A DNA stretch of 44,216 nt from an uncultured Nitrosomonadaceae bacterium (GCA_905612245.1 CAJQRL010000001.1:1-44216); one strand, 5' to 3'; counted from the first letter of the stretch, positions 8,720 to 18,190 are shown. A program made the numbers and translations. Notes: generated by a model from the letters alone, not told the origin.

Positions 8720-9424
8720 ATGAGACAAATCTTTCTTGACACAGAAACTACAGGCCTTGAGTCTAAATTAGGACACCGTATTATTGAAATAGCAGCGGTA
8801 GAAATGCTTAATAGGAAGCTGACAGGACGGCGTTTTCACAATTATCTAAACCCAGAAAGAGAAGTTGAAGCAGGTGCATTACAAGTACACGGACTAACTA
8901 ACGATTTTCTTCAGGACAAACAAAGATTTTTTGATATAACCAATGAGCTACTTGAGTTCATTGATGGTGCGGAATTAATTATGCACAATGCGCCATTTGA
9001 TGTAGGTTTTCTTAATAATGAATTAGGTTTGGCAAAATTACAGCCATTAGAAAATTATTGTCACTCAATTACCGATACGCTAAAGATGGCGAAAGAATTG
9101 CATCCTGGAAAGAGAAATAATCTCAATGCTCTGTGTGAACGCTATCAAATAAATAATTCCAAACGTGTTTTACATGGGGCTTTGCTTGATGCCGAATTAT
9201 TAGCTGAGGTATACCTTGCGATTACACGAGGACAAGAAAGCTTAGTAATGGAAATATCTTTCCCTCAACCTGATATAAACATTAACCCACAGGATATAGA
9301 GCTAATTTCCCTGCCGGCTAATACAGAAGAACTGGAATTACATACAGAGCAACTGGAAGTGATAGATCGTGAAAGCAAAGGGGCATGTTTGTGGAAACAT
9401 ATTGAGTCAAGCACAATAAAATAA
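8720..9424 (+). CDS. dnaQ: DNA polymerase III epsilon subunit (proofreading 3'-5' exonuclease)
   Basis: A 234-aa DEDDh exonuclease that proofreads for the replicative polymerase. Exo I is FLDTETTG (residues 5-12), Exo II HNAPFDVGF, and Exo III HGALLDAELLAEVY. A C-terminal tail of about 60 residues after the exonuclease domain corresponds to the part of epsilon that contacts the polymerase alpha subunit; a clamp-binding peptide is not obvious. It follows rnhA, the classic neighbour. A second, shorter copy lies at 40810-41316. Confidence 0.94.
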   Translation: MRQIFLDTETTGLESKLGHRIIEIAAVEMLNRKLTGRRFHNYLNPEREVEAGALQVHGLTNDFLQDKQRFFDITNELLEFIDGAELIMHNAPFDVGFLNNELGLAKLQPLENYCHSITDTLKMAKELHPGKRNNLNALCERYQINNSKRVLHGALLDAELLAEVYLAITRGQESLVMEISFPQPDININPQDIELISLPANTEELELHTEQLEVIDRESKGACLWKHIESSTIK

Positions 9425-9752
9425 GTACTGTAGTAAATACCCATTTATTTCATGTTAATTATATGGGTTATCCTAATTTTAATACCCCCTAATGCCTATA
9501 TCATAATTTTATGACTCCTAAAGAATAATTTCGATGCTCCAGATTTGAATGTCTTAGTAACCATTAATATAAGAAAATAAATGACACAGCAATCTAACCA
9601 ATAAATTTTACTGCAAGATAAATAGAACACTATCACTAATTTAACCGCCTAAAAAATTTAGTTAGAGTATAAATAACCCAATCTGGCCAACTCATTGAAG
9701 AAGAATCACGTAAAATGGAACTCTTTTCAATTAGTAGCAATTTATATTTAAT
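9425..9752. other. gene-free AT-rich stretch between dnaQ and gltX
   Basis: These 328 bases hold no convincing reading frame. Near the left end an ACCCAT/ATGGGT inverted repeat with a long loop could be a weak terminator for dnaQ. Near 9668-9673 a TATAAA hexamer could be a -10 element for gltX, but no well-spaced -35 is seen. Confidence 0.5.
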
Positions 9753-11144
9753 ATGATCCGTACCCGTTTCGCTCCCAGTCCCACTGGCTACCTTCATATC
9801 GGTGGCGCTCGTACTGCACTATTCTCCTGGGCTTACGCCCGCAGGCATGGCGGTAAATTTATATTAAGAATTGAAGATACAGATCTTGAACGCTCCACCA
9901 AAGAATCTACACAGACAATTCTTGATAGTATGGCTTGGCTAGGGCTTGATTATGATGAAGGGCCTTTTTATCAAATGCAGAGATTAGATCGGTACCATGA
10001 TGCCGCAGAACAATTACTACGTTCAGGAAATGCGTATTACTGCTATGCCACCAAAGAAGAATTGGCTGCGTTGCGAGAACAGCAGCGTGCTGCTGGCCTC
10101 AAACCAAGATACGATGGTCGCTGGCGTGACTCTAAAAAAACACCGCCAGCGGGGATAAAACCAGTAATACGCTTCAAAAATCCCATGAGTGGTGGCGTGG
10201 CCTTCAATGATTTAGTAAAAGGCCCGATCATCATAGATAATAGCGAGCTAGATGATCTAGTGTTATTACGTGCTGATGGGGTTCCAACTTATAATTTTGG
10301 TGTAGTTTTAGATGACCTTGATATGAGTATCAGCCATGTAATTCGAGGCGATGATCATGTTAATAATACCCCGCGTCAAATAAATATACTTAAAGCACTC
10401 GGCGAACCACTACCACAATATGCACATGTTCCAACAATATTAGGAACCGATGGAGAGCGTCTTTCCAAGAGACATGGGGCAGTATCAGTGATGCAATACT
10501 GTGATGAAGGTTATTTGCCTGAAGCTTTAATTAATTATTTAGTGCGACTTGGGTGGTCGCATGGTGATGAAGAAATATTCAGCCGAGATCAATTCATTAG
10601 TTGGTTTGATCTGGCCTCTGTTAATCGTTCACCGGCAAAATTTGACTCAGAAAAGTTACGCTGGATCAACCAGCATTATCTTAAAACAACTGATGATTCA
10701 TTCTTAGCGAACCAAATTAAGCCTTTGCTAGAGGAAAAAGGTTGCGATATCTCAGCCGGACCAAATTTACAAAGGATAGTAAGCATCTTAAAAGAGAGGG
10801 TTATAACTACTACAGAACTTGCTGATAAATCAGTAAGTTTCTATATGAGGATAGAACCTACAATGGAAATTAAAGAACAATATTATAACGCTGAGATAAA
10901 GCCAGTAATGGAGGGTCTAATATCAAAATTCTCCAATATATCTTGGGACCGAAAAACAATTCAGGACGAGATCAAGGGAGCTGCCGCTAGTTATAATATA
11001 AAGTTCCCAAAAATAGCAATGCCATTAAGAGTGATGGTAACTGGTGAAACACAAACACCTTCTATAGATTTGGTACTAGAGCTACTTGGCAGCAAAGAGA
11101 CAGTTGAGAGAATGCGAAGCCAAATAGCAAATTTTCCCACCTAA
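9753..11144 (+). CDS. gltX: glutamyl-tRNA synthetase
   Basis: A 463-aa class I aminoacyl-tRNA synthetase that charges tRNA-Glu. The HIGH-type motif appears in PSPTGYLHIGGARTALF (residues 8-24) and the KMSKS-type motif as ERLSKRHG (about 235-242). The alpha-helical anticodon-binding half follows, and total length is typical. Its own substrate gene, tRNA-Glu(TTC), lies about 160 bases downstream after tRNA-Ala. Confidence 0.97.
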   Translation: MIRTRFAPSPTGYLHIGGARTALFSWAYARRHGGKFILRIEDTDLERSTKESTQTILDSMAWLGLDYDEGPFYQMQRLDRYHDAAEQLLRSGNAYYCYATKEELAALREQQRAAGLKPRYDGRWRDSKKTPPAGIKPVIRFKNPMSGGVAFNDLVKGPIIIDNSELDDLVLLRADGVPTYNFGVVLDDLDMSISHVIRGDDHVNNTPRQINILKALGEPLPQYAHVPTILGTDGERLSKRHGAVSVMQYCDEGYLPEALINYLVRLGWSHGDEEIFSRDQFISWFDLASVNRSPAKFDSEKLRWINQHYLKTTDDSFLANQIKPLLEEKGCDISAGPNLQRIVSILKERVITTTELADKSVSFYMRIEPTMEIKEQYYNAEIKPVMEGLISKFSNISWDRKTIQDEIKGAAASYNIKFPKIAMPLRVMVTGETQTPSIDLVLELLGSKETVERMRSQIANFPT

Positions 11145-11151
11145 TCTCGGC

Positions 11152-11180
11152 TTTACTTTGGATCAGCGCCTCAGTATAAT
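11152..11180 (+). promoter_or_regulatory. sigma70 promoter for tRNA-Ala/tRNA-Glu
   Basis: A TTTACT -35 (11152-11157), a 17-base spacer and a perfect TATAAT -10 (11175-11180) lie just after gltX. Start of transcription near 11187 would leave a leader of roughly nine bases before the tRNA-Ala 5' end. Confidence 0.75.
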
Positions 11181-11195
11181 TTGCCTTCTTTTCCC

Positions 11196-11271
<76 letters not shown>

Positions 11272-11304
11272 ATACTATATTGGATAAGTTATAATATGTT
11301 TTTT

Positions 11305-11380
11305 GTCCCCATCGTCTAGAGGCCTAGGACACCACCCTTTCACGGTGGGTACAGGGGTTCGAATCCCCTTGGGGACGCCA
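11305..11380 (+). tRNA. tRNA-Glu(TTC)
   Basis: A 76-nt tRNA with encoded CCA. The acceptor arm GTCCCCA is matched by TGGGGAC, the anticodon loop carries TTC, and the T-loop GGTTCGAATCC is standard. It lies behind tRNA-Ala and close to gltX, whose product charges it. Confidence 0.96.
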
Positions 11381-11501
11381 TTAAAATTGGGGTCTACATT
11401 TTTTAATATATTCAGAAGACGATATATTAAATTGCCTAGAACACCAAAAATTAGTCTCACTAATTAAGTGATATGGGTAGACTTCTTATTCGCCAAAAGT
11501 A

Positions 11502-12344
11502 CTACCAAAATTTCCACCAGTAAACCTTACCGGAATTCCAAGACATGCTATCAGAATTAGTAATGTCTAAAGACTCTTGATTCTCGGAAAAACTTTTCTG
11601 CATTACACGCTTTGCGTCATCCCGCAAATCATCCATTCCCAACTCATCATAGGCTTCTACCATAATTTCTAACGCATGCTGAGTAGCAGGAGTCTGCGGA
11701 AACTGATTAAGTGTAAATTGCGCACGATTTATTGCGGCTACATAAGCTCCTCTAGACATATAATAACGCGCAACATAAATCTCTCCCATTGCTACTGTAT
11801 TAAATAGAAAATTCATACGTTTTATAGAATCAGATCTATACTGACTATCAGGGAAACGTGAAACTAACTCCTTAAAGCTTTGAAATGACTCATTTGATGC
11901 TTTTGGATCCCGCTCACTCATATTTTGATCTATGTAGTGTTTCATTACATACCCTGCTATTCCTTTTTCATCGTTAAAACTTGAAAGTCCCTTAATGTAA
12001 TATGCATAATCTACACTAGGATGATTTGGATGTAATCTAATAAACCTGTCGGCAGCCATAATTGCTGCTTCCTGATCATCTTCCTTATAATGAGCGTAAG
12101 CCACATAAAGTTGAGCTTGCTGAGCATAACGGCCATATGGGTAACGTGCTTCCAGAGCTATAAAGAAAGAAATTGCACTCTTCCAATCGCCATCCTCCAT
12201 ATCTTGTTTACCCTGCTCATAAAATTGGGTTACAGTCCAGCCTTCGGTATTGTCTCCTTTTTTTGTAGTTTTTAACCACCCAAAAGCACAACCTGATAGC
12301 TGGAATACCAAGAATAAGGCTAAACTACGAGAAATTATGGACAT
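11502..12344 (-). CDS. bamD: outer membrane assembly lipoprotein BamD
   Basis: A 280-aa lipoprotein of the BAM complex, which inserts beta-barrel proteins into the outer membrane. The signal ends in a lipobox LSGC (Cys19). The mature part consists of TPR helices: EQGKQDMEDGDWKSAISFF, RYPYGRYAQQAQLYVAYAHY, VDYAYYIKGL and RFPDSQYRSDSIKRM are hallmark segments. It is divergent from rluD across 61 bases, the conserved beta/gammaproteobacterial arrangement. It is slightly longer than E. coli BamD (245 aa) because of an extra C-terminal stretch. Confidence 0.95.
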   Translation of the reverse strand: MSIISRSLALFLVFQLSGCAFGWLKTTKKGDNTEGWTVTQFYEQGKQDMEDGDWKSAISFFIALEARYPYGRYAQQAQLYVAYAHYKEDDQEAAIMAADRFIRLHPNHPSVDYAYYIKGLSSFNDEKGIAGYVMKHYIDQNMSERDPKASNESFQSFKELVSRFPDSQYRSDSIKRMNFLFNTVAMGEIYVARYYMSRGAYVAAINRAQFTLNQFPQTPATQHALEIMVEAYDELGMDDLRDDAKRVMQKSFSENQESLDITNSDSMSWNSGKVYWWKFW

Positions 12345-12405
12345 AATGGTTTCAATGACAGCTTAAAATGATTTTTTATATTATAACGCTAAATTTCTGC
12401 AACCC

Positions 12406-13347
12406 ATGCCAATAGAAGATATTCTTGAATTAGAAATCCCACGGAATTGCGCAGGACTGCGACTTGATCAGGCTCTTGCAAAGCTACTGCCAACACATTC
12501 GCGTAATCGGATTCAGATGTGGATCCTTGCAAAGCAAATAACTGTAGACAATCTGAATGCGAACTCAAAAAGAACAGTATGGGGTGGTGAGAATATTAAA
12601 ATAAGAACAATAGCGTATCACAATGAAACAACGAATATCGCAGAGCCTCTCGAGCTTAATATCGTTTATGAAGACCAGGCAATCCTGATCATTAACAAAC
12701 CGGCTGGGATGGTAGTACACCCAGGCAACGGAAACTGGCAAGGTACCATGCTAAACGGCTTGTTACACTATTCTTCAAAATTGAAAGAAGTGCCACGCGC
12801 CGGAATTGTCCACCGTCTTGATAAGAATACCAGTGGGTTATTAGTTGTAGCAAAAACACTTGAAGCACAAACTAATTTAGTTAGACAACTACAGAACCGT
12901 ACAATGAAGCGAGATTATTTAGCTCTAGTGCATGGTCATGTTCAGTTTGGCGGCCAAGTAAATGCGCCTATTGGCAGACACCCGGTACAACGGGTAAAAA
13001 TGGCAGTTAACAAGAAGGGCAAGGAAGCGCGTACCTATTACCAGGTAAAAGAAAAAATTAATGGCTACACTCTGCTCCAATGTAGCCTTGATACCGGCCG
13101 TACTCATCAAATTCGTGTACACATGCTCTCCATTGGACACCCACTTGTAGGTGACCCGACTTATGGCACCAAACCGAAAAAATCCTCTCAAGAAATCAGG
13201 AAGTTAATTACAGGTTTTCCAAGACAAGCATTACATGCAAAATACTTGGAGCTTATTCACCCAGATACCGGTCAGAAAGTAATGTGGGAATCTGAATTGC
13301 CAAAAGATATTGATGAGCTTCTACTTACGCTCCGCGAGGCATCATAA
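12406..13347 (+). CDS. rluD: 23S rRNA pseudouridine synthase D
   Basis: A 313-aa enzyme that converts uridines of helix 69 of 23S rRNA to pseudouridine. An N-terminal S4-type RNA-binding domain (LRLDQALAKLLP, residues 18-29) precedes the RluA catalytic domain, with HRLDKNTSGLLVVAK carrying the catalytic Asp139 and the later GRTHQIRVHM motif. The order bamD (divergent), rluD, pgeF supports RluD over RluA or RluC paralogues. Confidence 0.93.
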   Translation: MPIEDILELEIPRNCAGLRLDQALAKLLPTHSRNRIQMWILAKQITVDNLNANSKRTVWGGENIKIRTIAYHNETTNIAEPLELNIVYEDQAILIINKPAGMVVHPGNGNWQGTMLNGLLHYSSKLKEVPRAGIVHRLDKNTSGLLVVAKTLEAQTNLVRQLQNRTMKRDYLALVHGHVQFGGQVNAPIGRHPVQRVKMAVNKKGKEARTYYQVKEKINGYTLLQCSLDTGRTHQIRVHMLSIGHPLVGDPTYGTKPKKSSQEIRKLITGFPRQALHAKYLELIHPDTGQKVMWESELPKDIDELLLTLREAS

Positions 13348-13375
13348 AAAATTACTTTAAGAGTATCTTATTATT

Positions 13376-14113
13376 ATGAATGATTGGATCACCCCAAATT
13401 GGCCTGCCCCACTAAATGTACAAGCATTATTTACTACTCGTAGCGGTGGCATAAGCTCAGGCCCATACACAAATTTTAACTTAGGAGACCATGTTGGTGA
13501 TAAGAAGCATATAGTTAATCAAAATCGAGCCAATTTACTTAAAGCTTTACCAAATGAACCAAAATGGTTGAGTCAAGTACATGGCTCAACACCAATATGG
13601 GTAGATAACAATACGAACCTTCTCAGGGGTGATGCAGCATTAAGCAAGACCCGCAATATAGTCTGCGCAATACTTACTGCTGATTGTTTACCTGTATTCC
13701 TATGCGATGAAGCAGGAACAGTAGTAGGCATTGTACACGCTGGGTGGCGCGGCTTGGCGGCAGGAGTAATTGAACAGGCAGTAGCAGAGATGAGAAAAAG
13801 TTGCATCCATATTATGGCTTACTTAGGCCCGGCAATCGGCCCAGATTATTTTGAAATTGGAGAAGAAGTACGGCACTCTTTTATCAAACAAGACAAGATA
13901 TCTATACCTGCCTTTACTCCGTGTAAAGGAATTAACAGCAAAAAATGGCGCGCAGATCTTTTTCTATTAGCACGGCAGAGATTGGCAGCAGCAGGTGTAA
14001 CTAAAATTTATAGCCATGAAGAATGTACTTATAGTAACCCAGATAAATTTTTTTCCTACCGACGAGATGGTGACACAGGAAGAATGGCAGGGCTAATTTG
14101 GCTTACAAAATAA
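13376..14113 (+). CDS. pgeF: peptidoglycan editing factor / YfiH-family laccase-domain protein
   Basis: A 245-aa protein of the DUF152/YfiH family, variously described as a purine nucleoside phosphorylase-like enzyme and as a factor that removes misincorporated residues from peptidoglycan precursors. Metal-site motifs are clear: WLSQVHGS, LTADCLPVFL, GIVHAGWRGLAAGV and a late SHEECTYSNP with FFSYRRDG. It follows rluD by 28 bases, the same pair as in E. coli (rluD-yfiH), and is probably co-transcribed with it. Confidence 0.9.
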   Translation: MNDWITPNWPAPLNVQALFTTRSGGISSGPYTNFNLGDHVGDKKHIVNQNRANLLKALPNEPKWLSQVHGSTPIWVDNNTNLLRGDAALSKTRNIVCAILTADCLPVFLCDEAGTVVGIVHAGWRGLAAGVIEQAVAEMRKSCIHIMAYLGPAIGPDYFEIGEEVRHSFIKQDKISIPAFTPCKGINSKKWRADLFLLARQRLAAAGVTKIYSHEECTYSNPDKFFSYRRDGDTGRMAGLIWLTK

Positions 14114-14243
14114 CGTTCTTAATTCTCCAAATATCTAGTATGAAAATCTAGTCATGCAGATACTCTCTTGAATTTTTCACGATTCCATAAAAAATAAAAC
14201 TTCTAAAAGCGTATAATCGCGAATTCTTTTATAAATTGTTGCC

Positions 14244-15038
14244 ATGACCACTTTCTCTTGGATTATTGCTGCCAGCCTCCTAGGCGGCTCATTAAGTGTA
14301 GCGTTTGCTGCGATGCTCACACTGAACACGCGTGCCTCTTGGGTGCAAATGCTGATTTCTTACGCAATTGGAGCACTTCTCGGTGCCGCATTCCTTAATG
14401 CGTTGCCAGAAGCACTTGAGCTGTCTAAAGATCCAAGCGGGATGTCTGCCATTGTATTATCTGGGATCCTGTTATTCTTTATTCTAGAAAAACTGGTAAT
14501 TTGGCGCCACTGTCATTTTGATGAATGTGAGGTTCACGACCCAGCAAATAGCGTTAGTACCAATAACACTACAAATGATCACGATAGTGGTCGTAGCGGC
14601 ATGATGGTTATGTTAGGTGACACATTTCATAATTTTGTGGATGGGATACTTATTGCCGCTGCATTTATGGTAGATGTGCAACTTGGTATCGTCACGTCTA
14701 TAGCCATTATTGCCCATGAAATTCCTCAAGAAGCAGGCAACTTCCTAATTCTACTTAACTCCGGATACTCCCGGCAGAAAGCACTGCTACTTAATCTATT
14801 ATCCAGCGTTGCTACATTGATTGGCGGTGTGATGGCTTATTTCATGCTACAAGATATGAACCATCTTATGCCTTCACTTCTAGGACTAGCAGCAGCTAGC
14901 ATGATCTATGTGGCAATGTCAGATTTAATACCAGGCTTACATAAACGCCCAGAAATTGGTTCTACTATTCAGCAGGTTGTGCTAATTATTCTTGGAATAG
15001 CCTCTATTTGGCTGACTGGTAATTTCTTCGATCATTAA
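14244..15038 (+). CDS. ZIP-family divalent metal transporter
   Basis: A 264-aa membrane protein with about seven to eight TM helices. The metal path motifs are present in TM4 and TM5: GDTFHNFVDGI (HNxxDG) and IAHEIPQEAGNF (HExPQEAG). A histidine/aspartate-rich loop (HCHFDECEVHDP and DHDSG) lies between TM3 and TM4, as in zinc/iron-uptake ZIP proteins. The likely substrate is Zn2+ or Fe2+. A TATAAT hexamer sits at 14212-14217 upstream, without a clear -35. Its 3' end overlaps by four bases that of the opposite-strand gene. Confidence 0.92.
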   Translation: MTTFSWIIAASLLGGSLSVAFAAMLTLNTRASWVQMLISYAIGALLGAAFLNALPEALELSKDPSGMSAIVLSGILLFFILEKLVIWRHCHFDECEVHDPANSVSTNNTTNDHDSGRSGMMVMLGDTFHNFVDGILIAAAFMVDVQLGIVTSIAIIAHEIPQEAGNFLILLNSGYSRQKALLLNLLSSVATLIGGVMAYFMLQDMNHLMPSLLGLAAASMIYVAMSDLIPGLHKRPEIGSTIQQVVLIILGIASIWLTGNFFDH

Positions 15039-15466
15039 GCAGTTTTTGATTTCTTAGAAGATTTCTTAGAAGATTTATTAGAAAGATTACCCTTGTAATC
15101 ACGAATTGCAATTTCACCATTGAGCGCAGCAAGGAGAACTTTATTTTTCCTTACTCTTTTTTCACCTACGTACCATGAGAAACTAATTACAGTTCCCAAT
15201 ATAATCAATACTATATCCAACAGATTTACTCCACTAACAAAAATATCAGTTACCCCTTGAATAAAGGCAAAAACACCCAGAATAACAACCAATACCCAGA
15301 GCCGATGCCCCCATTTTGATTCCTGCTGTTTAAGACACCATTCATCAAGACTGTCACGAAGTGAAATAAGGTCTGCGTCCTTCATCGCAGTTAGCCTATC
15401 CGAGAGTGATTGGTTCGCTAATTGCGCTGAAATAAGGTCTGCGTCCTTCTGGGCCTTTAAATCCAT
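15035..15466 (-). CDS. two-TM protein with internal repeat and SK-rich tail, unknown
   Basis: A 143-aa protein I do not recognise. Residues 1-45 form a charged amphipathic region in which the heptapeptide KDADLIS occurs twice, 22 residues apart. Two hydrophobic helices follow (LWVLVVILGVFAFIQGV and LLDIVLIILGTVISFSWYV), and the tail ends in tandem KSSK units. It resembles small inner-membrane proteins with a cytosolic coiled coil. A 22-base exact direct repeat underlies the peptide repeat. The gene converges on the ZIP transporter gene. Confidence 0.55.
   Translation of the reverse strand: MDLKAQKDADLISAQLANQSLSDRLTAMKDADLISLRDSLDEWCLKQQESKWGHRLWVLVVILGVFAFIQGVTDIFVSGVNLLDIVLIILGTVISFSWYVGEKRVRKNKVLLAALNGEIAIRDYKGNLSNKSSKKSSKKSKTA
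15362..15449. repeat. 22-bp in-frame direct repeat, two copies 66 bp apart
   Basis: The 22-base string beginning tgaaataaggtctgcg and ending tccttc occurs at 15362-15383 and again exactly at 15428-15449. The 66-base period keeps the reading frame and duplicates the peptide KDADLIS, so this looks like a recent tandem duplication or a slippage-prone unit inside the gene. Confidence 0.9.
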
Positions 15467-15495
15467 TAGAGTTGATATCCTAGTTTAATATAAGG

Positions 15496-15522
15496 TGGGC
15501 CTGACTTTACTTGACAGGCCCA
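15496..15522 (-). terminator. possible terminator hairpin after the ArsC-family gene
   Basis: TGGGCCTG (15496-15503) and CAGGCCCA (15515-15522) form a perfect 8-bp stem with an 11-base loop. It lies 67 bases beyond the stop of the minus-strand arsC-like gene. The downstream T tract is poor, so termination is likely but not certain. Confidence 0.45.
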
Positions 15523-15588
15523 TATGGGTCAATATATTCGTTAGTCAATTATTTGTTAATGACCTATTAAATAAACGCTAACTTTATA

Positions 15589-15939
15589 TCACAACAATTT
15601 AAGAACATTTTCAGGTGGGCGACATAATACTGCCTGCTCTCCACGTACTACAATTGGTCTTTGAATCAAGTCTGGGTACTCTACCATTATCTCAATCAAC
15701 TCATCATCCGAGAGATTCTTAGCAGAAAGATTCATACTCCTCGCTAACGGTTCATCGCTACGCAACATATCATTCACTGATAGCCCTTTATCACGTATTT
15801 CACGCAACTGATCTCCTGTTAAAGGTACCTCATAATAATTAATACTTTCAAATTCCTCATTACTATCTTTAAGAATATTAAGTGTAGCAATACACTTACT
15901 ACATGTTGGCTTTTGAAAAATTACAATCCTTTCACTCAT
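15589..15939 (-). CDS. ArsC-family reductase (YfgD-type, glutaredoxin-linked)
   Basis: A 116-aa thioredoxin-fold protein. The N-terminal strand leads to PTCSKCIATLNIL with Cys13 as the expected catalytic cysteine and Cys16 behind it. The family signature IQRPIVVRGEQAVLCRPPENV is near the C-terminus, with the Arg that stabilises the thiolate. The length and RPPE ending match the YfgD branch, annotated as arsenate reductase. No arsR, arsB or acr3 gene is nearby, so a general thiol-redox role is just as possible as arsenate reduction. Confidence 0.85.
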   Translation of the reverse strand: MSERIVIFQKPTCSKCIATLNILKDSNEEFESINYYEVPLTGDQLREIRDKGLSVNDMLRSDEPLARSMNLSAKNLSDDELIEIMVEYPDLIQRPIVVRGEQAVLCRPPENVLKLL

Positions 15940-16237
15940 GAAAAATTCCTCTTAAATTAATATTAAGATTAAGTCTCTACTTTACGAATTAAAATGCCTT
16001 ACCGGTAAAGATAGAGGAAATAATCAGAGAAAATGACTTCAATAACAGTATCACTTTTATTGGCCAACAATGCGGCAATCTAGGCCAAAATATGGATAAT
16101 ATCCTAATATATTCAATATTTTATATTACAATTTTAATGTAATTAGTTATTGATTTTGATATATACTTGACATTCAATTACTTGCACTCCATTTCTAAAG
16201 TAATTCTTGGTAACGACAAGATTCATCACCTTATCCC
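15940..16237. other. 298-bp AT-rich spacer
   Basis: No coding frame is supported here. The stretch contains several short inverted repeats in very AT-rich sequence (for example ATTACA with TGTAAT near 16130). It should contain the promoter for the minus-strand arsC-like gene and the 3' flank of the EI24-like gene. I see no clear hexamer pair. Confidence 0.4.
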
Positions 16238-16954
16238 CTAAGGTTTTCGACGTAAATTATTAAGTCGCTCAAGTCCAAAATGAATAAAAGCAAGTCCTGA
16301 TAAAACAGGGGCAAATAAATTCAAGATCGGTATAAATTGAGCAAGGCCAGTTAACAAACCTAGCCCCCATAATGACGACTGGTTAGCAGAAAAAAGATCT
16401 CTCATTTCCTCATGACTAGCATGCTCGGCCAGCGCATCATAACGAAACAACCGCTGATTAAGATATGCTGCCGCAATAAATGGAATTATTACTCCTATAC
16501 CGACTAACCACAAGGGCATAGTCAGTGCCCATATAGCCACAAATACACAAATAGCAAGAAGAGCATTAAGTAAGTTTCCACCAATGCTACCGCCATTCTT
16601 ACGTTCAAGCTGCGGATAATCACGTTCAGACACTATCCGAATTAACATAGGCATCGCGAATAAAGCAGTAATTACCAGCGCCGTGATAAAAACCAATGGA
16701 ATAAATAAAATTAAGTGTGCAATAGCTTGTATTGAATTTGCTATCCATTGTGGCTCAATTCCTTCAAGCCAGGTTTTAATACCAACCACTGTAAGACCAC
16801 TTGTGATCCAATCTGAAAAGGCTTCCCAGAAGACTACACCTAAAGCGAACCAAATAAGAGCTGCTGCTACGATCGGCCATAAAACAATCCATAATATTTG
16901 AAATTGAAATAGGTCACGAAATGCTCTTGATAATGCCTCAATCATTGGGTTCAT
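16238..16954 (-). CDS. EI24 / CysZ-like integral membrane protein
   Basis: A 238-aa protein with about five to six hydrophobic segments: ILWIVLWPIVAAALIWFAL, HLILFIPLVFITALVITAL, LLNALLAICVFVAIWAL, WLVGIGVIIPFIAAAYL and FIPILNLFAPVLSGLAF. Short helical loops and a C-terminal IPILNLFAPVLSGLAFIHF segment fit the EI24 domain family, which includes the sulfate transporter CysZ. Beta-proteobacterial members are mostly uncharacterised. Nothing around it indicates sulfate assimilation, so transport activity is not established. Confidence 0.8.
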   Translation of the reverse strand: MNPMIEALSRAFRDLFQFQILWIVLWPIVAAALIWFALGVVFWEAFSDWITSGLTVVGIKTWLEGIEPQWIANSIQAIAHLILFIPLVFITALVITALFAMPMLIRIVSERDYPQLERKNGGSIGGNLLNALLAICVFVAIWALTMPLWLVGIGVIIPFIAAAYLNQRLFRYDALAEHASHEEMRDLFSANQSSLWGLGLLTGLAQFIPILNLFAPVLSGLAFIHFGLERLNNLRRKP

Positions 16955-17119
16955 ATATTTACTATAATAAAATATTGATTACATTCAACAAGGTAAATAT
17001 TTAATTCCTCTCTAAAAATATTACCATAATTAAAAAACATAAAGTATGTTCAGTTAATTCTGATATTTAAAGCTAATATAGATAGACGCTAATAATGATA
17101 GAACAATATACTGACAGGA

Positions 17120-18190
17120 ATGAAGCATAATATCTTTGCACGCCACCCAAAAGATTTAACGATTGACTGGGCCCAGCGGGTTGTTAACTTAAATTATCCT
17201 GGCATTACAGTTCTAAATATATCAACCGTTTCTGTTGATGTCGGAACCACAACAAGAATTCGTGTCCTAGTTGAGCTAGATAGCCCGGAGGTTCTTCCTC
17301 AAAGATGGTTCATTAAACTGCCATCGTTAGCCTGGAGAGCCCGGCTAATTACAGCCTTACCTAGGCTTCTTCATACTGAAGTGCGTTTCTATAATGAATT
17401 AGCTTCGACTATTCCGATCAATGTGCCGAATTTTATAGCAGCACAAAGTAAGTTCGGGGTTGGCGCAACGCTGGTTCTTTTTGATATAGCAGAGTCTGGG
17501 GCATCTCCAGGCATGCCAAGTGATGCATTAACAGCTATTGAAGCAAGTGAAGTTATCAAACAGCTTGCCAAGCTTCATGCTAATTTCTGGAATAAGGTAC
17601 ACAGCAATCAAACTTATCACTGGCTAGCCGGACCGGTACGCCAACTAGAAGATCACTTGGGCACGGCATTATCAGTTCCGTTAATGAAAAGAGGGTTAAA
17701 TTTAGCCGGGGAACTCATCCCCTCTACACTTCATGCTCCAGCTATTCGCTATGCACGCAACCGTCGAAAAGTAATGCACTTCCTTTCTGGTTCACCGAAA
17801 ACACTCATTCATCATGACTGCCATCCTGGAAATTTATTTTGGAATAAATCTAAACCCGGTCTTCTGGACTGGCAGCTTGTCCGTATTGGTGAAGGAATCA
17901 GCGACATTTCTTATTTTTTATCTATGGCTGTTAAACCTGAAATCAGACGCTTACATGAAGATAATCTCTTAGCTCTCTATAAGAATGAACTAATAAACAA
18001 TGGGGTTCCCTCTTCTGAAGTTAGAGATATGCGGCAACGATATCGTGCTCATCTTATCTACCCATTTGAAGCAATGATCGTAACACTGGCTATTGGCGGA
18101 ATGATGGGTTCAGAACATAATCGTGAGCTCCTGAGCCGCACCATTGAGGCCATAGAAGATCATGATGTTTTTTCTGCTATCCCAATGTAA
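17120..18190 (+). CDS. APH-like phosphotransferase family protein
   Basis: A 356-aa protein with a bilobal kinase-like fold of the aminoglycoside phosphotransferase/ecdysteroid-kinase type. Residues about 56-63 (RWFIKLPS) provide the ATP-lobe lysine. The catalytic loop is LIHHDCHPGNLFW with the HD and downstream N, and the metal-binding Asp is in GLLDWQLVRIGEGISDISYF. Such proteins phosphorylate small hydroxylated molecules. The substrate is unknown, and there is no resistance-gene context. Confidence 0.85.
   Translation: MKHNIFARHPKDLTIDWAQRVVNLNYPGITVLNISTVSVDVGTTTRIRVLVELDSPEVLPQRWFIKLPSLAWRARLITALPRLLHTEVRFYNELASTIPINVPNFIAAQSKFGVGATLVLFDIAESGASPGMPSDALTAIEASEVIKQLAKLHANFWNKVHSNQTYHWLAGPVRQLEDHLGTALSVPLMKRGLNLAGELIPSTLHAPAIRYARNRRKVMHFLSGSPKTLIHHDCHPGNLFWNKSKPGLLDWQLVRIGEGISDISYFLSMAVKPEIRRLHEDNLLALYKNELINNGVPSSEVRDMRQRYRAHLIYPFEAMIVTLAIGGMMGSEHNRELLSRTIEAIEDHDVFSAIPM

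Noticed and set aside
11275-11460. 61-codon open frame on the minus strand
   Set aside because: It is antisense to tRNA-Glu (the IRTPVP-type peptide) and has no ribosome site.
15589-15939. Arsenic resistance operon
   Set aside because: Only the ArsC-like reductase is present, with no regulator or arsenite pump nearby.
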